This document shows, one piece after another, positions 1 through 5,510 of a stretch of 13,711 bases of DNA. The position numbers were made by a program, and so were the translations under genes. The notes under the pieces are model-generated. The model was not told where the DNA came from, searched no databases, and was given only the letters and a program-made list of their open reading frames with translations. The stretch is from DATKWV01 sp035529405 (lineage in GTDB: Bacteria > Planctomycetota > Phycisphaerae > Sedimentisphaerales > Anaerobacaceae). The first letter of the stretch is position 1; every line of letters starts with the position of its first letter. The stretch covers positions 1 through 13,711 of the forward strand of contig DATKWV010000072.1 in NCBI GenBank assembly GCA_035529405.1, written 5' to 3'.

Positions 1-50
1 TGCTGGGCCTTGGCGCAGTGGGCTTACTGGGCAGGAAACGTCGGCAATAA
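1..50 (+). CDS. C-terminal end of a PEP-CTERM-anchored protein (partial, 5' end outside window)
   Basis: The reading frame that starts at base 3 gives LGLGAVGLLGRKRRQ and stops at TAA (48-50). A short hydrophobic Gly/Leu/Ala stretch followed at once by a basic cluster (RKRR) and the stop is the tail of a PEP-CTERM sorting signal, which marks exported proteins for processing by an exosortase. The Pro-Glu-Pro motif itself would lie just outside the window, so the assignment rests only on the tail. Nothing can be said of the rest of the protein. A rho-independent terminator follows 32 bases after the stop, consistent with this being the true 3' end of a gene. Confidence 0.6.
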   Translation, partial: LGLGAVGLLGRKRRQ

Positions 51-82
51 TCTCCCGATACTTGTTATATACCTTGTAAATC

Positions 83-128
83 AAACAAGGACGTCGGGTT
101 TGTATGCCCGATGTCCTTGTTTATTTAG
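83..128. terminator. Bidirectional intrinsic terminator between the PEP-CTERM gene and dapF
   Basis: A 16-bp stem pairs 83-98 with 107-122 around an 8-base loop; all pairs are Watson-Crick except one G.U at 93/112. On the plus strand the stem runs into a T-rich tail (TTTATTT). On the minus strand it runs into TTTGATTTAC. It lies between two convergent gene ends and can serve both. Confidence 0.85.
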
Positions 129-159
129 CAGGCCCTGCGGCAATTTGCCTGTTAGGAAA

Positions 160-1044
160 TTAGCTTTGGGGCCATTCAAAAACGCCCTCGAATACCTCAA
201 CTGCGGGGCCGGTCATATAGACTGAATTATCTTCCTGACACCAGTACAGGTCCAGTTGCCCGCCCGGAAGATGCGCCACAGACCTTGGCGAACAGCGGTT
301 TGTAAGCACGGCAGCCACGCAGGATGCACATGCACCGGTTCCGCAGGCCAGGGTGATACCGCTTCCCCTCTCCCAGGAGCGCATCCTGAATTGGTTAAAG
401 TCAAGTACCTGAGCAAAATGAACATTTACACGTTGGGGAAAAAGCCGGTGATTTTCTATGGCCGGCCCGAGCTTTTCGAGTTCGACCTGGTCAACGTTTT
501 CACAGAAAAATACCGCGTGCGGATTGCCCATCGATACCAAAGTCATCAGCAGGGGCGTTCCCATTACTTCAAAAGGCTGTTCGATTACCTGCTCTGCCGA
601 CAAGCTCACGGGTATATCAGCGGCGCTGAGTACAGGCTGGCCCATATTGACACAAACGCTGCGTACCTTATTGCCAGGGTCGGTCAGGAGTCCCGCTGTT
701 AATACACCTTTGACTGTTTCTATGCGCAGCGACCCAGGGCAGGGCGGCTGACCGGGTACAGTAAAGACGGGGCCTGTCTTACATAGCTTATGCTCGTAAG
801 CATATTTTGCCGCGCAGCGAATCCCGTTGCCGCACATCTGTGCTTCCGACCCGTCGGCGTTGAAAATGCGCATCCGTATATCCGCCTTCTGCGAGGGACA
901 AATCAGCACCAGCCCATCTGCGCCGATACCGAAATGACGGTCACTGACAACTCTGGCGGTGTGCGCAGGGTCGGTGATGTTTTCCTCGAAGCAGTTTACG
1001 AAAACGTAATCGTTGCCCAATCCGTGCATTTTTGTAAATTTCAT
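160..1044 (-). CDS. dapF: Diaminopimelate epimerase
   Basis: DapF interconverts LL- and meso-diaminopimelate in the cytoplasm, supplying meso-DAP for peptidoglycan and the precursor of lysine; it is a PLP-independent two-base racemase. The 294-residue protein has the family start (MKFTKMHGLGNDYVFV), the first catalytic cysteine in MCGNGIRC (Cys71), GNPH at 173-176, and the second catalytic cysteine in RGSGITLACGTGA (Cys234). Length is slightly above the usual ~275; a Cys/Pro-rich insertion near 96-104 (VPGQPPCPG) accounts for part of this. Start is ATG at 1042-1044 with a weak AAGGG about 9 bases upstream. It has its own promoter, so it is probably not dependent on the flagellar operon upstream. 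Certain as to family. Confidence 0.97.
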   Translation of the reverse strand: MKFTKMHGLGNDYVFVNCFEENITDPAHTARVVSDRHFGIGADGLVLICPSQKADIRMRIFNADGSEAQMCGNGIRCAAKYAYEHKLCKTGPVFTVPGQPPCPGSLRIETVKGVLTAGLLTDPGNKVRSVCVNMGQPVLSAADIPVSLSAEQVIEQPFEVMGTPLLMTLVSMGNPHAVFFCENVDQVELEKLGPAIENHRLFPQRVNVHFAQVLDFNQFRMRSWERGSGITLACGTGACASCVAAVLTNRCSPRSVAHLPGGQLDLYWCQEDNSVYMTGPAVEVFEGVFEWPQS

Positions 1045-1073
1045 TGGCCGATGCCCTTAACAGGAAAAGCCGT

Positions 1074-1102
1074 ACTATAGGCGCAGCGGGGGGAAAAATC
1101 AA
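1074..1102 (-). promoter_or_regulatory. Housekeeping-type promoter of dapF
   Basis: On the minus strand TTGATT (1097-1102) is followed after exactly 17 bases by TATAGT (1074-1079), both close to the sigma-70 consensus. The predicted transcript would start near 1067, leaving a leader of about 23 bases before the dapF ATG. The rest of the 161-base gap between dapF and the sigma-factor gene shows no ORF and no clear terminator. Confidence 0.65.
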
Positions 1103-1205
1103 GTTTGTCTTTTTGCCCGGTTAGGTGGGATATCAACGGGGGCTTTATGAAAAAGCGCTAATTGCAGGATGCTGCCGGATACAGAAGCAGGCAGGGTCAC
1201 AGCGG

Positions 1206-1982
1206 CTAAATCGCGAATTCTTTCTGGTGGTGGGTCATTTGCGCTTTCAGCCGGGCCACAATCGATGAGTGCATCTGCGAAATGCGGGACTCGGACAAGT
1301 CCAGTGTTGCGCCGATTTCCTTCATGGTCATTTCCTCATAGTAATACAGCACAATGATGAGCCGCTCTGCCCGGGTAAGCCCCCTGGTAATAAGGTGCTT
1401 AAGGTCCCGTTTCTGGGCTTCGACGAGGGGGTTTTCACTTTTCTTGTCCATGATAATATCTATTTCAGCAACATTTTTTTCGCTGTCGTCGTCGGAGAGT
1501 TTGGCGTTCAAGGAGACCTGACAGACAGCGTTTGCCTCTCTGTGCAGCTTCATAAACTCATCCATGTCCATATCGAGGGCTTCAGCGGTTTCGTTTTCGG
1601 TTGGTTGTCGGCCCAGATGTACCTGCAGCGACTGGGTGGCCCGTGCCAGCTGCTGGGCGCGGGCTCGGACCAGGCGCGGCACCCAGTCCATGCTGCGAAG
1701 CTCGTCGAGAATGGAACCCCTTATACGGGCTGAGCAGTATGTCTCGAATTTTACATTTCTGCGGGGGTCGAATGCCGTGATAGCGTCCATGAGGCCGAAT
1801 GTACCGGCGCTTATAAGGTCATCGAGCTCGATTTTGCCGGGTAACTTGCTGTGGAGGCGCTCGGCGCTGTATCTTACAAGAGGCCTATAATATTCCAGCA
1901 GCAGGTTGCGGTAATGTACCTCATGGGCTTTGTGGAACTGCTGCCAGATATGGGCGATATCCAGTTTCTGTTTTGTCTTCAC
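1206..1982 (-). CDS. fliA: RNA polymerase sigma factor, FliA/WhiG (sigma-28) type
   Basis: The product (258 residues) directs RNA polymerase to late flagellar, motility or related promoters. Region 2 covers about 28-95 and includes DLISAGTFGLMDAI and FETYCSARIRGSILDELR, the FliA/WhiG hallmark. The stretch DWVPRLVRARA at about 99-109 opens region 3. Region 4 (about 197-248) holds the helix-turn-helix MTMKEIGATLDLSESRISQMH. Domain order and length match full-length sigma-28 proteins. The start is GTG at 1980-1982, with an excellent GGAGG six bases upstream, and it overlaps the stop of the small upstream ORF as GTGA, implying coupled translation. The preceding flhG-type gene supports a flagellar role. 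No FlgM anti-sigma gene was recognised nearby. Alternative: a WhiG-like non-flagellar regulator. Confidence 0.9.
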   Translation of the reverse strand: MKTKQKLDIAHIWQQFHKAHEVHYRNLLLEYYRPLVRYSAERLHSKLPGKIELDDLISAGTFGLMDAITAFDPRRNVKFETYCSARIRGSILDELRSMDWVPRLVRARAQQLARATQSLQVHLGRQPTENETAEALDMDMDEFMKLHREANAVCQVSLNAKLSDDDSEKNVAEIDIIMDKKSENPLVEAQKRDLKHLITRGLTRAERLIIVLYYYEEMTMKEIGATLDLSESRISQMHSSIVARLKAQMTHHQKEFAI

Positions 1983-2146
1983 AGAGGTCCTCCCTGAAAT
2001 CGCTGGGCCGCGGCACCAAGGGCGACCGTGCGATTGCCGTTATCGGTGCTGTAATTGACTGCGAGCATATTATTGTCGGCAGATAACGCGCGCTGCCGCC
2101 GAAGAAACAGTACGTACCCGCAGTTGTTATCGAGCTTTTGGCGCAT
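1979..2146 (-). CDS. Unknown small protein (55 aa) between flhG and the sigma factor
   Basis: I do not recognise this product (MRQKLDNNCGYVLFLRR at the start, AAAQRFQGGPL at the end). Reasons to keep it: ATG at 2144-2146 falls 4 bases after the flhG stop, its TGA overlaps the GTG start of the sigma gene, and its codon use resembles that of the flanking genes. It would otherwise leave a 168-base hole in a tightly packed operon. Against: no clear ribosome binding site of its own, so it would rely on ribosomes finishing flhG. A TTG at 2168-2170, inside flhG, would give 63 residues. It has no transmembrane segment or signal peptide. It may be a coupling peptide or a small regulator of the sigma factor, but that is a guess. 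Confidence 0.45.
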   Translation of the reverse strand: MRQKLDNNCGYVLFLRRQRALSADNNMLAVNYSTDNGNRTVALGAAAQRFQGGPL

Positions 2147-2150
2147 AACT

Positions 2151-3005
2151 TTAACAAAACCAGTCAACAACTTTTCTTAAAAAGCCGGTATCGTCTGCCT
2201 GAACCATAGAGCCGGTGCTTAATTTGGCCGCCAGAGCCGCCAGTGAAGCGGTAATCGAGGCCCTGGGATAGGCTAAAACGACCGGTTTTCTGAGGCGAAC
2301 CGCTGCTTTGAGCTTGTCATCGTTTGGCAGTACCGCACCGCAGTAGATATGGGTGTTCAGAAACTTCTTTGCGACGCCTGCAATCTGGCGATAGGTTCTT
2401 CTGCCTTCGGCCATCCCGTCGGCCATATTGACGACAACGCTGATACGCCCGGTAAAGTTTTTGGCTGTCAGGACCTTTATCATCGCATAAGCGTCGGTCA
2501 TTGCAGCTGCTTCAGGCGTTGTTACAACCAGGACATGGTTGGCAGCAAGGCAAAGCCCCACTACGGATTTGGAAATTCCCGCGGCGGTATCGATGGCGAT
2601 TATGTCACAATTATTCTGAAGCGTTGAAAGCTCACTCAAAAGCCTCTGACGCTGAAACTCACTGAGGTCGGCCAGGTCCGCAAGGCCGGACGCCCCACAG
2701 ATTATTTCCAGACCCTCCGGGCCGATGTGAATAATCTCGTCCATTGTTTTTCGCCCGGCCAGCATATGTGAAATGTTGTATTTGCTGTTGATATTCATAA
2801 TGGCTTCGAGGTTGCCTAAGGACAGGTCTGCGTCGAGAAGAACAACTCTTTTTCCTGATGCAGCCAGACATATACCGAGATTTGCCGCTATATTTGTCTT
2901 GCCAACGCCGCCTTTGCCGCTTGTTACGGCCAGGACTTTGGCGTGTGTATGGTGCTTCATAAGGTCATGCAGGTGAGAAGATTCCTTTAGGGTTTGTGTA
3001 ATCAT
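2151..3005 (-). CDS. flhG: FlhG/FleN-like MinD-family ATPase (flagellar number and placement)
   Basis: A ParA/MinD-type ATPase of 284 residues. It shows the deviant Walker A SGKGGVGKTN (29-38), the switch region LLDADLSLGNLE (56-67), the Walker B-like IIAIDTAAGI (135-144), and TTPEAAAMTDAYAMIK (162-177), a signature of FlhG proteins as opposed to plasmid ParA. In flagellated bacteria FlhG limits flagellar number, with the GTPase FlhF as partner and a C-terminal amphipathic membrane helix; FLRKVVDWFC at the end could play that part. The N terminus lacks a clear DQAxxLR activation motif. Start is ATG at 3003-3005, only 3 bases after the flgB-like stop; GGAG is 13 bases away, so coupling is likely. 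It sits upstream of the sigma factor, the usual flhG-fliA order. flhF is not in the window. Confidence 0.88.
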   Translation of the reverse strand: MITQTLKESSHLHDLMKHHTHAKVLAVTSGKGGVGKTNIAANLGICLAASGKRVVLLDADLSLGNLEAIMNINSKYNISHMLAGRKTMDEIIHIGPEGLEIICGASGLADLADLSEFQRQRLLSELSTLQNNCDIIAIDTAAGISKSVVGLCLAANHVLVVTTPEAAAMTDAYAMIKVLTAKNFTGRISVVVNMADGMAEGRRTYRQIAGVAKKFLNTHIYCGAVLPNDDKLKAAVRLRKPVVLAYPRASITASLAALAAKLSTGSMVQADDTGFLRKVVDWFC

Positions 3006-3008
3006 CGT

Positions 3009-3431
3009 TTAATTGTCACTCCAGGATTTTTCTGCTGCGCCTTTTTGCCTGAGGAGTCCGAATGCGGCCTTTCGGTCAAGCAGGTTCTGGACAAGCTTGG
3101 TTATCTGCAGTTTGATATATGCGGATTTCGATTTTGTAAGCAGGCTGCCGGCTTTGGTATCGGGTACAGGTGCAATCTCAAAGGTGCCGTTGGCGCCGAA
3201 TTTGACAAGCTCGGTGTCCCGCAGAAGCAGTTTTCCGCTGTTGATATGTTCGTCGATGGCGGCGTTGAGCAGCCTTGAGAACTGGTGCTCTGGAAGGTCT
3301 TTCGGGACAAATCCCGGCTTGTTGATGTTCTGTATGTTTTGCGTCAGCAGCTTCTGGCGGTTATGCGTGAACTCGATTATTTTAACCAGTATCTCGGTAA
3401 CATTATCTGTTATTGCCGCAGAAAGGTTCAT
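3009..3431 (-). CDS. flgB: Divergent FlgB-like flagellar rod protein
   Basis: The 140-residue product carries the rod/hook-family N-terminal signature in the form LLTQNIQNINKPGFVPKDL (about 28-46), which aligns with the LLAxNIANxxTPGYxxxD motif of FlgB; total length also matches FlgB (about 135-140). FlgB forms the proximal rod of the flagellar basal body and is exported by the flagellar type III apparatus without a cleaved signal. The C-terminal half (SAYIKLQITKLVQNLLDRKAAF) lacks the usual D-rich NNVDLDxEM motif, and no flgC or fliE follows, so it may be a diverged paralogue. Start is ATG at 3429-3431 with a strong AAGGAG seven bases upstream; the ATG overlaps the TGA of the preceding small ORF. 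Family moderately certain, exact role uncertain. Confidence 0.6.
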   Translation of the reverse strand: MNLSAAITDNVTEILVKIIEFTHNRQKLLTQNIQNINKPGFVPKDLPEHQFSRLLNAAIDEHINSGKLLLRDTELVKFGANGTFEIAPVPDTKAGSLLTKSKSAYIKLQITKLVQNLLDRKAAFGLLRQKGAAEKSWSDN

Positions 3432-3610
3432 ATTTTTCTCCTTGATTGATTATGAATTCCGGCCTTTGATAAAGTGCTTAAAACCGCCGGCGACAAGTTC
3501 GCATTTGACCGGCGAAGTTTACCCCCGAGAATCAGCCTTGACGGTTGTTTGGCGGGCCATGATTGGGCACCCGCGTCGAGCTGGTATCTATCCTTAATCG
3601 GCTCTGCCAT
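3428..3610 (-). CDS. Unknown small protein (60 aa) translationally coupled to the FlgB-like gene
   Basis: I do not recognise this basic protein (MAEPIKDRYQLDAGAQSW at the start, NQSRRKI at the end). Support: ATG at 3608-3610 with AAGGA about seven bases upstream, a TGA overlapping the ATG of the FlgB-like gene (ATGA at 3428-3431), and codon use that does not look random. The ribosome binding site of the FlgB-like gene lies inside its last codons. There is no membrane segment or signal peptide. A 119-base gap separates it from merR; there I see only a 13-codon ORF with no binding site and no convincing promoter. It could be a coupling ORF or a small flagellar factor; the sequence does not say which. 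Confidence 0.42.
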   Translation of the reverse strand: MAEPIKDRYQLDAGAQSWPAKQPSRLILGGKLRRSNANLSPAVLSTLSKAGIHNQSRRKI

Positions 3611-3729
3611 AAGTCGTCCTTGACTGCCGCCAGGGACCGGATGCCGCTGGCTGTGTATTGTTATGCGGGAACAATCGGTTTTCCGGCCTCTGATTTGTTC
3701 ATCTATATCCGTTCTTCAATCACGGTAAG

Positions 3730-4005
3730 TCAGCTTTCTGTGAAAGTATCCTCACGCATAAGAATTTGTCTTATTTGCGAGAGGGTGTTTGTCTTTCTAA
3801 GCTCATTTATCCTGGATAATCTGTGAAATACCGATTCGTCGTACAGTCGGTGTCCACCCTCGGTCCATTGCGCTTCCTGGATAAGGCCCATAATCGTGTA
3901 GTTGTGCAGGGTTTGGCGTGAAAAGGGGCTGTAACGAACAAGGTCGCCAATTCGGTAGAGTTTGGCGGGTACCTCTACGGTAAAATCACCTGTTTTCGAT
4001 TGCAT
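3730..4005 (-). CDS. Small MerR-family transcriptional regulator
   Basis: A 91-residue DNA-binding protein. The winged helix-turn-helix of the MerR family fills most of it: YRIGDLVRYSPFSRQTLHNY (about 17-36), MGLIQEA, then GGHRLYDESVFHRLSRI (about 51-67) and the helix LRKTNTLSQIRQIL. After the wing and the start of the dimer helix it ends at once (MREDTFTES), so there is no effector-binding domain; in this it resembles short regulators such as BldC rather than metal-sensing MerR. I chose ATG at 4003-4005, with GGAG nine bases upstream; a TTG at 4021 would add six residues. It faces the diguanylate cyclase gene across a palindromic operator and probably represses or activates both directions. 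It also heads the flagellar operon, suggesting a link between c-di-GMP and motility. Confidence 0.88.
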   Translation of the reverse strand: MQSKTGDFTVEVPAKLYRIGDLVRYSPFSRQTLHNYTIMGLIQEAQWTEGGHRLYDESVFHRLSRINELRKTNTLSQIRQILMREDTFTES

Positions 4006-4025
4006 GAGTTTACTCTCCAACAAGG

Positions 4026-4054
4026 TTGTCCGAATGCGTTTTACATTATATAAA
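4026..4054 (+). promoter_or_regulatory. Candidate promoter of the diguanylate cyclase gene
   Basis: TTGTCC (4026-4031) and TATAAA (4049-4054) are separated by 17 bases, each a fair match to the sigma-70 elements. The -10 sits at the centre of the palindrome. Transcription would start near 4061 and leave a leader of about 185 bases before the cyclase ATG, containing the A/T tracts and the leader ORF. Confidence 0.45.
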
Positions 4055-4068
4055 ATGTAAAACGCATT
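4033..4068. promoter_or_regulatory. 36-bp near-perfect palindrome, candidate MerR operator
   Basis: The arms AATGCGTTTTACAT (4033-4046) and ATGTAAAACGCATT (4055-4068) are exact reverse complements. The 8-base centre TATATAAA is itself nearly symmetric; only the 4048/4053 pair is mismatched. The site covers the -10 regions of candidate promoters on both strands and lies between a MerR-type regulator gene and its divergent neighbour, the usual place for an autoregulatory operator. A structural role as a terminator is less likely because promoter elements are embedded in it. Confidence 0.75.
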
Positions 4069-4101
4069 TTAGGTGGTGTCAACTATTTTTTTGTTTTTTT
4101 T
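4054..4101 (-). promoter_or_regulatory. merR promoter with A-tract UP element
   Basis: On the minus strand a perfect TTGACA (4077-4082) is followed after 17 bases by TACATT (4054-4059). Directly upstream of the -35 lie two A tracts (4086-4092 and 4094-4101 read as A on this strand), which resemble an UP element bound by the polymerase alpha C-terminal domain. The -10 lies inside the right arm of the palindrome, so a protein bound there would block this promoter. Predicted start near 4047. Confidence 0.6.
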
Positions 4102-4133
4102 GGAAAAAAATTCTTTTTTTGGGAAAAACTTTT
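4086..4133. other. Phased A/T tracts, probable intrinsically curved DNA
   Basis: Tracts T7 (4086-4092), T8 (4094-4101), A7 (4104-4110), T7 (4114-4120), A5 (4124-4128) and T4 (4130-4133) follow one another with centres about 9-10 bases apart, close to one helical turn. Such phasing is known to bend DNA. In RNA the A7 and following U7 could pair around a 3-base loop. No other stretch of the window is like it. Confidence 0.6.
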
Positions 4134-4197
4134 GTAGGTTTTGTGTAGGAGGCTGTGGTTTTAATCGACTTTGCCTGGTTGTTGGGAGGGTTCAAGC

Positions 4198-4260
4198 ATG
4201 GCGATTAGGGTCGGTAAAGCCCGAGTGTATCGACACTTACGTGTGTATGAGCAAGAATAA
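4198..4260 (+). CDS. Candidate 20-residue leader ORF overlapping the diguanylate cyclase start
   Basis: ATG at 4198 is preceded by a very strong GGGAGGG (4184-4190) at a spacing of seven bases. The ORF encodes MAIRVGKARVYRHLRVYEQE and stops at 4258-4260, 14 bases past the cyclase ATG (4247), which has no binding site of its own. This looks like translational coupling through a basic leader peptide. There is no homology to judge by; the alternative is a chance ORF whose binding site has no function. Confidence 0.4.
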   Translation: MAIRVGKARVYRHLRVYEQE

Positions 4261-5317
4261 CGACCAATCCGAAGCTGTCATTGGTAGCGATACCAATGTG
4301 TCCCTGCTTGAACAGGTTGGGCCATTGGCATTGGAAATAAATTGTCTGGACATAAGGCGAATAGCCAATATTTGTGTGGCAAACATTCCCAAACTGGTTG
4401 CAGTCAAATACGCATCGCTGTACGTGCTTGACGAAACAAACAGGATTTTACACCTGCAGGCATATAATCATTCGTTTCTTATAAACAAGATAGTATCGCT
4501 GGACCGCAAGCCGCCTTCGCCGATGGTTATTGCCGTGGCAACGAAACAGATGCTGTTTACCGACGACATAGACAGCCACAAAACACCCGTAATTACAAAG
4601 TCGCAGCGGGCATTTGCGAAAAATTATTTCACGAAAAGCTGCATAATCGCCCCACTGGTATGCCAGAACAGGGTCATCGGCGTTTTGAATCTGGCTGACA
4701 GGATTACCAAAGACAGTTTCTGCCGGGAGGATATTGCCCTTGTAGAGCTGTTCAGGCAGCTTGTAGGTGCGTCGATAGGTAATATAAAACTTTTTGAAAG
4801 AATTCAGCGTCAGGCAGCGATAGACGGGTTGACCGGTCTTATAAATCATAAGACTTTCTACGAATGCATTGAAAAGGAGATGTGGCGGCTGCGGCGGTAT
4901 GGCGGGCACATTGCGTTGATTATGGTTGATATTGACAACCTGAAGATGATAAACGACAAGTTCGGACATCGCGCAGGCGATAAGGTAATAGGCCTGGTCA
5001 GCGCGAAGATAAAGGACTGTATTCGACAAATCGATACGGCAGCGAGGTACGGGGGTGATGAGTTTGCGGTAATTCTGCCGAACACAAGCCTTGCCGATGC
5101 GAGTATCGTTGGCCAGCGTATGGTCAGCAGCGTAGCAAATCTGTCAATAACGTGGAAAAAGGAGCAGATTCCGCTGTCTATCAGTGTGGGTCTGGGCGAA
5201 TACGGGTCTGACTTCAGTCCGGAAGATATAACAAGCTGTTCGGACCAGGCGCTTTATATGGCCAAGCACGCGGGCAAAAACACCGTAAAGGTCTTCCAGC
5301 ATGCCTTAAAACAATAA
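4247..5317 (+). CDS. GAF-GGDEF diguanylate cyclase
   Basis: The predicted cytoplasmic enzyme condenses two GTP to c-di-GMP. Of 356 residues, about 20-185 form a GAF sensor domain (ASLYVLDE near 56-63, then CIIAPLVCQNRVIGVLNLAD at 132-151), and about 190-352 form the GGDEF domain. Visible there are DGLTGLINHKTF (193-204), the metal and GTP site VDIDNLKMINDKFGH (227-241), RYGGDEF (267-273) with an intact GGDEF signature, and the product-inhibition I-site RQID (260-263) at the right distance. No transmembrane helix is present, so the GAF domain should sense a soluble ligand. I chose ATG at 4247, which begins MSKNNDQSEA; an upstream GTG at 4073 would add a low-complexity Phe/Cys-rich stretch and is rejected. 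It is divergent from merR and next to flagellar regulators, which fits a motile/sessile switch. Confidence 0.93.
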   Translation: MSKNNDQSEAVIGSDTNVSLLEQVGPLALEINCLDIRRIANICVANIPKLVAVKYASLYVLDETNRILHLQAYNHSFLINKIVSLDRKPPSPMVIAVATKQMLFTDDIDSHKTPVITKSQRAFAKNYFTKSCIIAPLVCQNRVIGVLNLADRITKDSFCREDIALVELFRQLVGASIGNIKLFERIQRQAAIDGLTGLINHKTFYECIEKEMWRLRRYGGHIALIMVDIDNLKMINDKFGHRAGDKVIGLVSAKIKDCIRQIDTAARYGGDEFAVILPNTSLADASIVGQRMVSSVANLSITWKKEQIPLSISVGLGEYGSDFSPEDITSCSDQALYMAKHAGKNTVKVFQHALKQ

Positions 5318-5340
5318 GTTTGTCGGTCAAAACTTATTGT
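5311..5340 (+). terminator. AT-rich hairpin at the end of the cyclase gene
   Basis: An exact 11-bp stem pairs ACAATAAGTTT (5311-5321) with 5330-5340 around an 8-base loop; the left arm includes the cyclase stop codon. There is no T run after it, so termination would be weak; it may instead protect the 3' end of the mRNA. From here to the next start at 5511 (about 170 bases) I see only the candidate promoter listed separately; a TTG-initiated ORF in this stretch has no binding site and is not called. Confidence 0.35.
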
Positions 5341-5421
5341 CATAGCTGTGGTTTATCCCGTCCGGAATCATTGTACTTACCCAATACAACAAGAACATTT
5401 CACTGGGCGCACAAAATAGTA

Positions 5422-5450
5422 TTTACTCCCGTCCTGCCCCCAGCTACAAT
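5422..5450 (+). promoter_or_regulatory. Candidate promoter of the transporter-led carbohydrate cluster
   Basis: TTTACT (5422-5427) and TACAAT (5445-5450) lie 17 bases apart, matching four and five of six consensus positions. The start would fall near 5457, about 54 bases before the transporter ATG. A short inverted repeat, TTGTA (5371-5375) with TACAA (5385-5389), lies upstream and could bind a regulator. Confidence 0.4.
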
Positions 5451-5510
5451 ATCCGGCTGTTTAGCGGTACGGCTGCGGCAGATATATATATTAGCTGAGG
5501 CGGCGTAAAT

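Noticed and set aside
256..702. Plus-strand 148-codon ORF
   Set aside because: Antisense shadow of dapF, whose catalytic motifs are certain.
1116..1160. Possible terminator between the sigma gene and dapF
   Set aside because: Only a broken stem (four plus three pairs with an internal loop) can be drawn, with a long loop; not enough to call.
3611..3729. Remnant of a broken gene between merR and the 60-codon ORF
   Set aside because: Only a 13-codon ORF without a binding site is present; no recognisable protein fragment in any minus-strand frame.
4033..4068. Palindrome read as a bidirectional terminator
   Set aside because: It lies between divergent, not convergent, genes, and promoter elements overlap it; an operator fits better, though RNA structure is not excluded.
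4073..4246. Longer N terminus for the diguanylate cyclase from a GTG at 4073
   Set aside because: The added residues derive from the T/A-rich tract, have no binding site and lie only a few bases after the likely transcription start; the ATG at 4247 begins a normal soluble N terminus.
5320..5508. 62-codon ORF between cyclase and transporter
   Set aside because: TTG start inside a hairpin, no ribosome site, no recognisable product; it overlaps the candidate transporter promoter.
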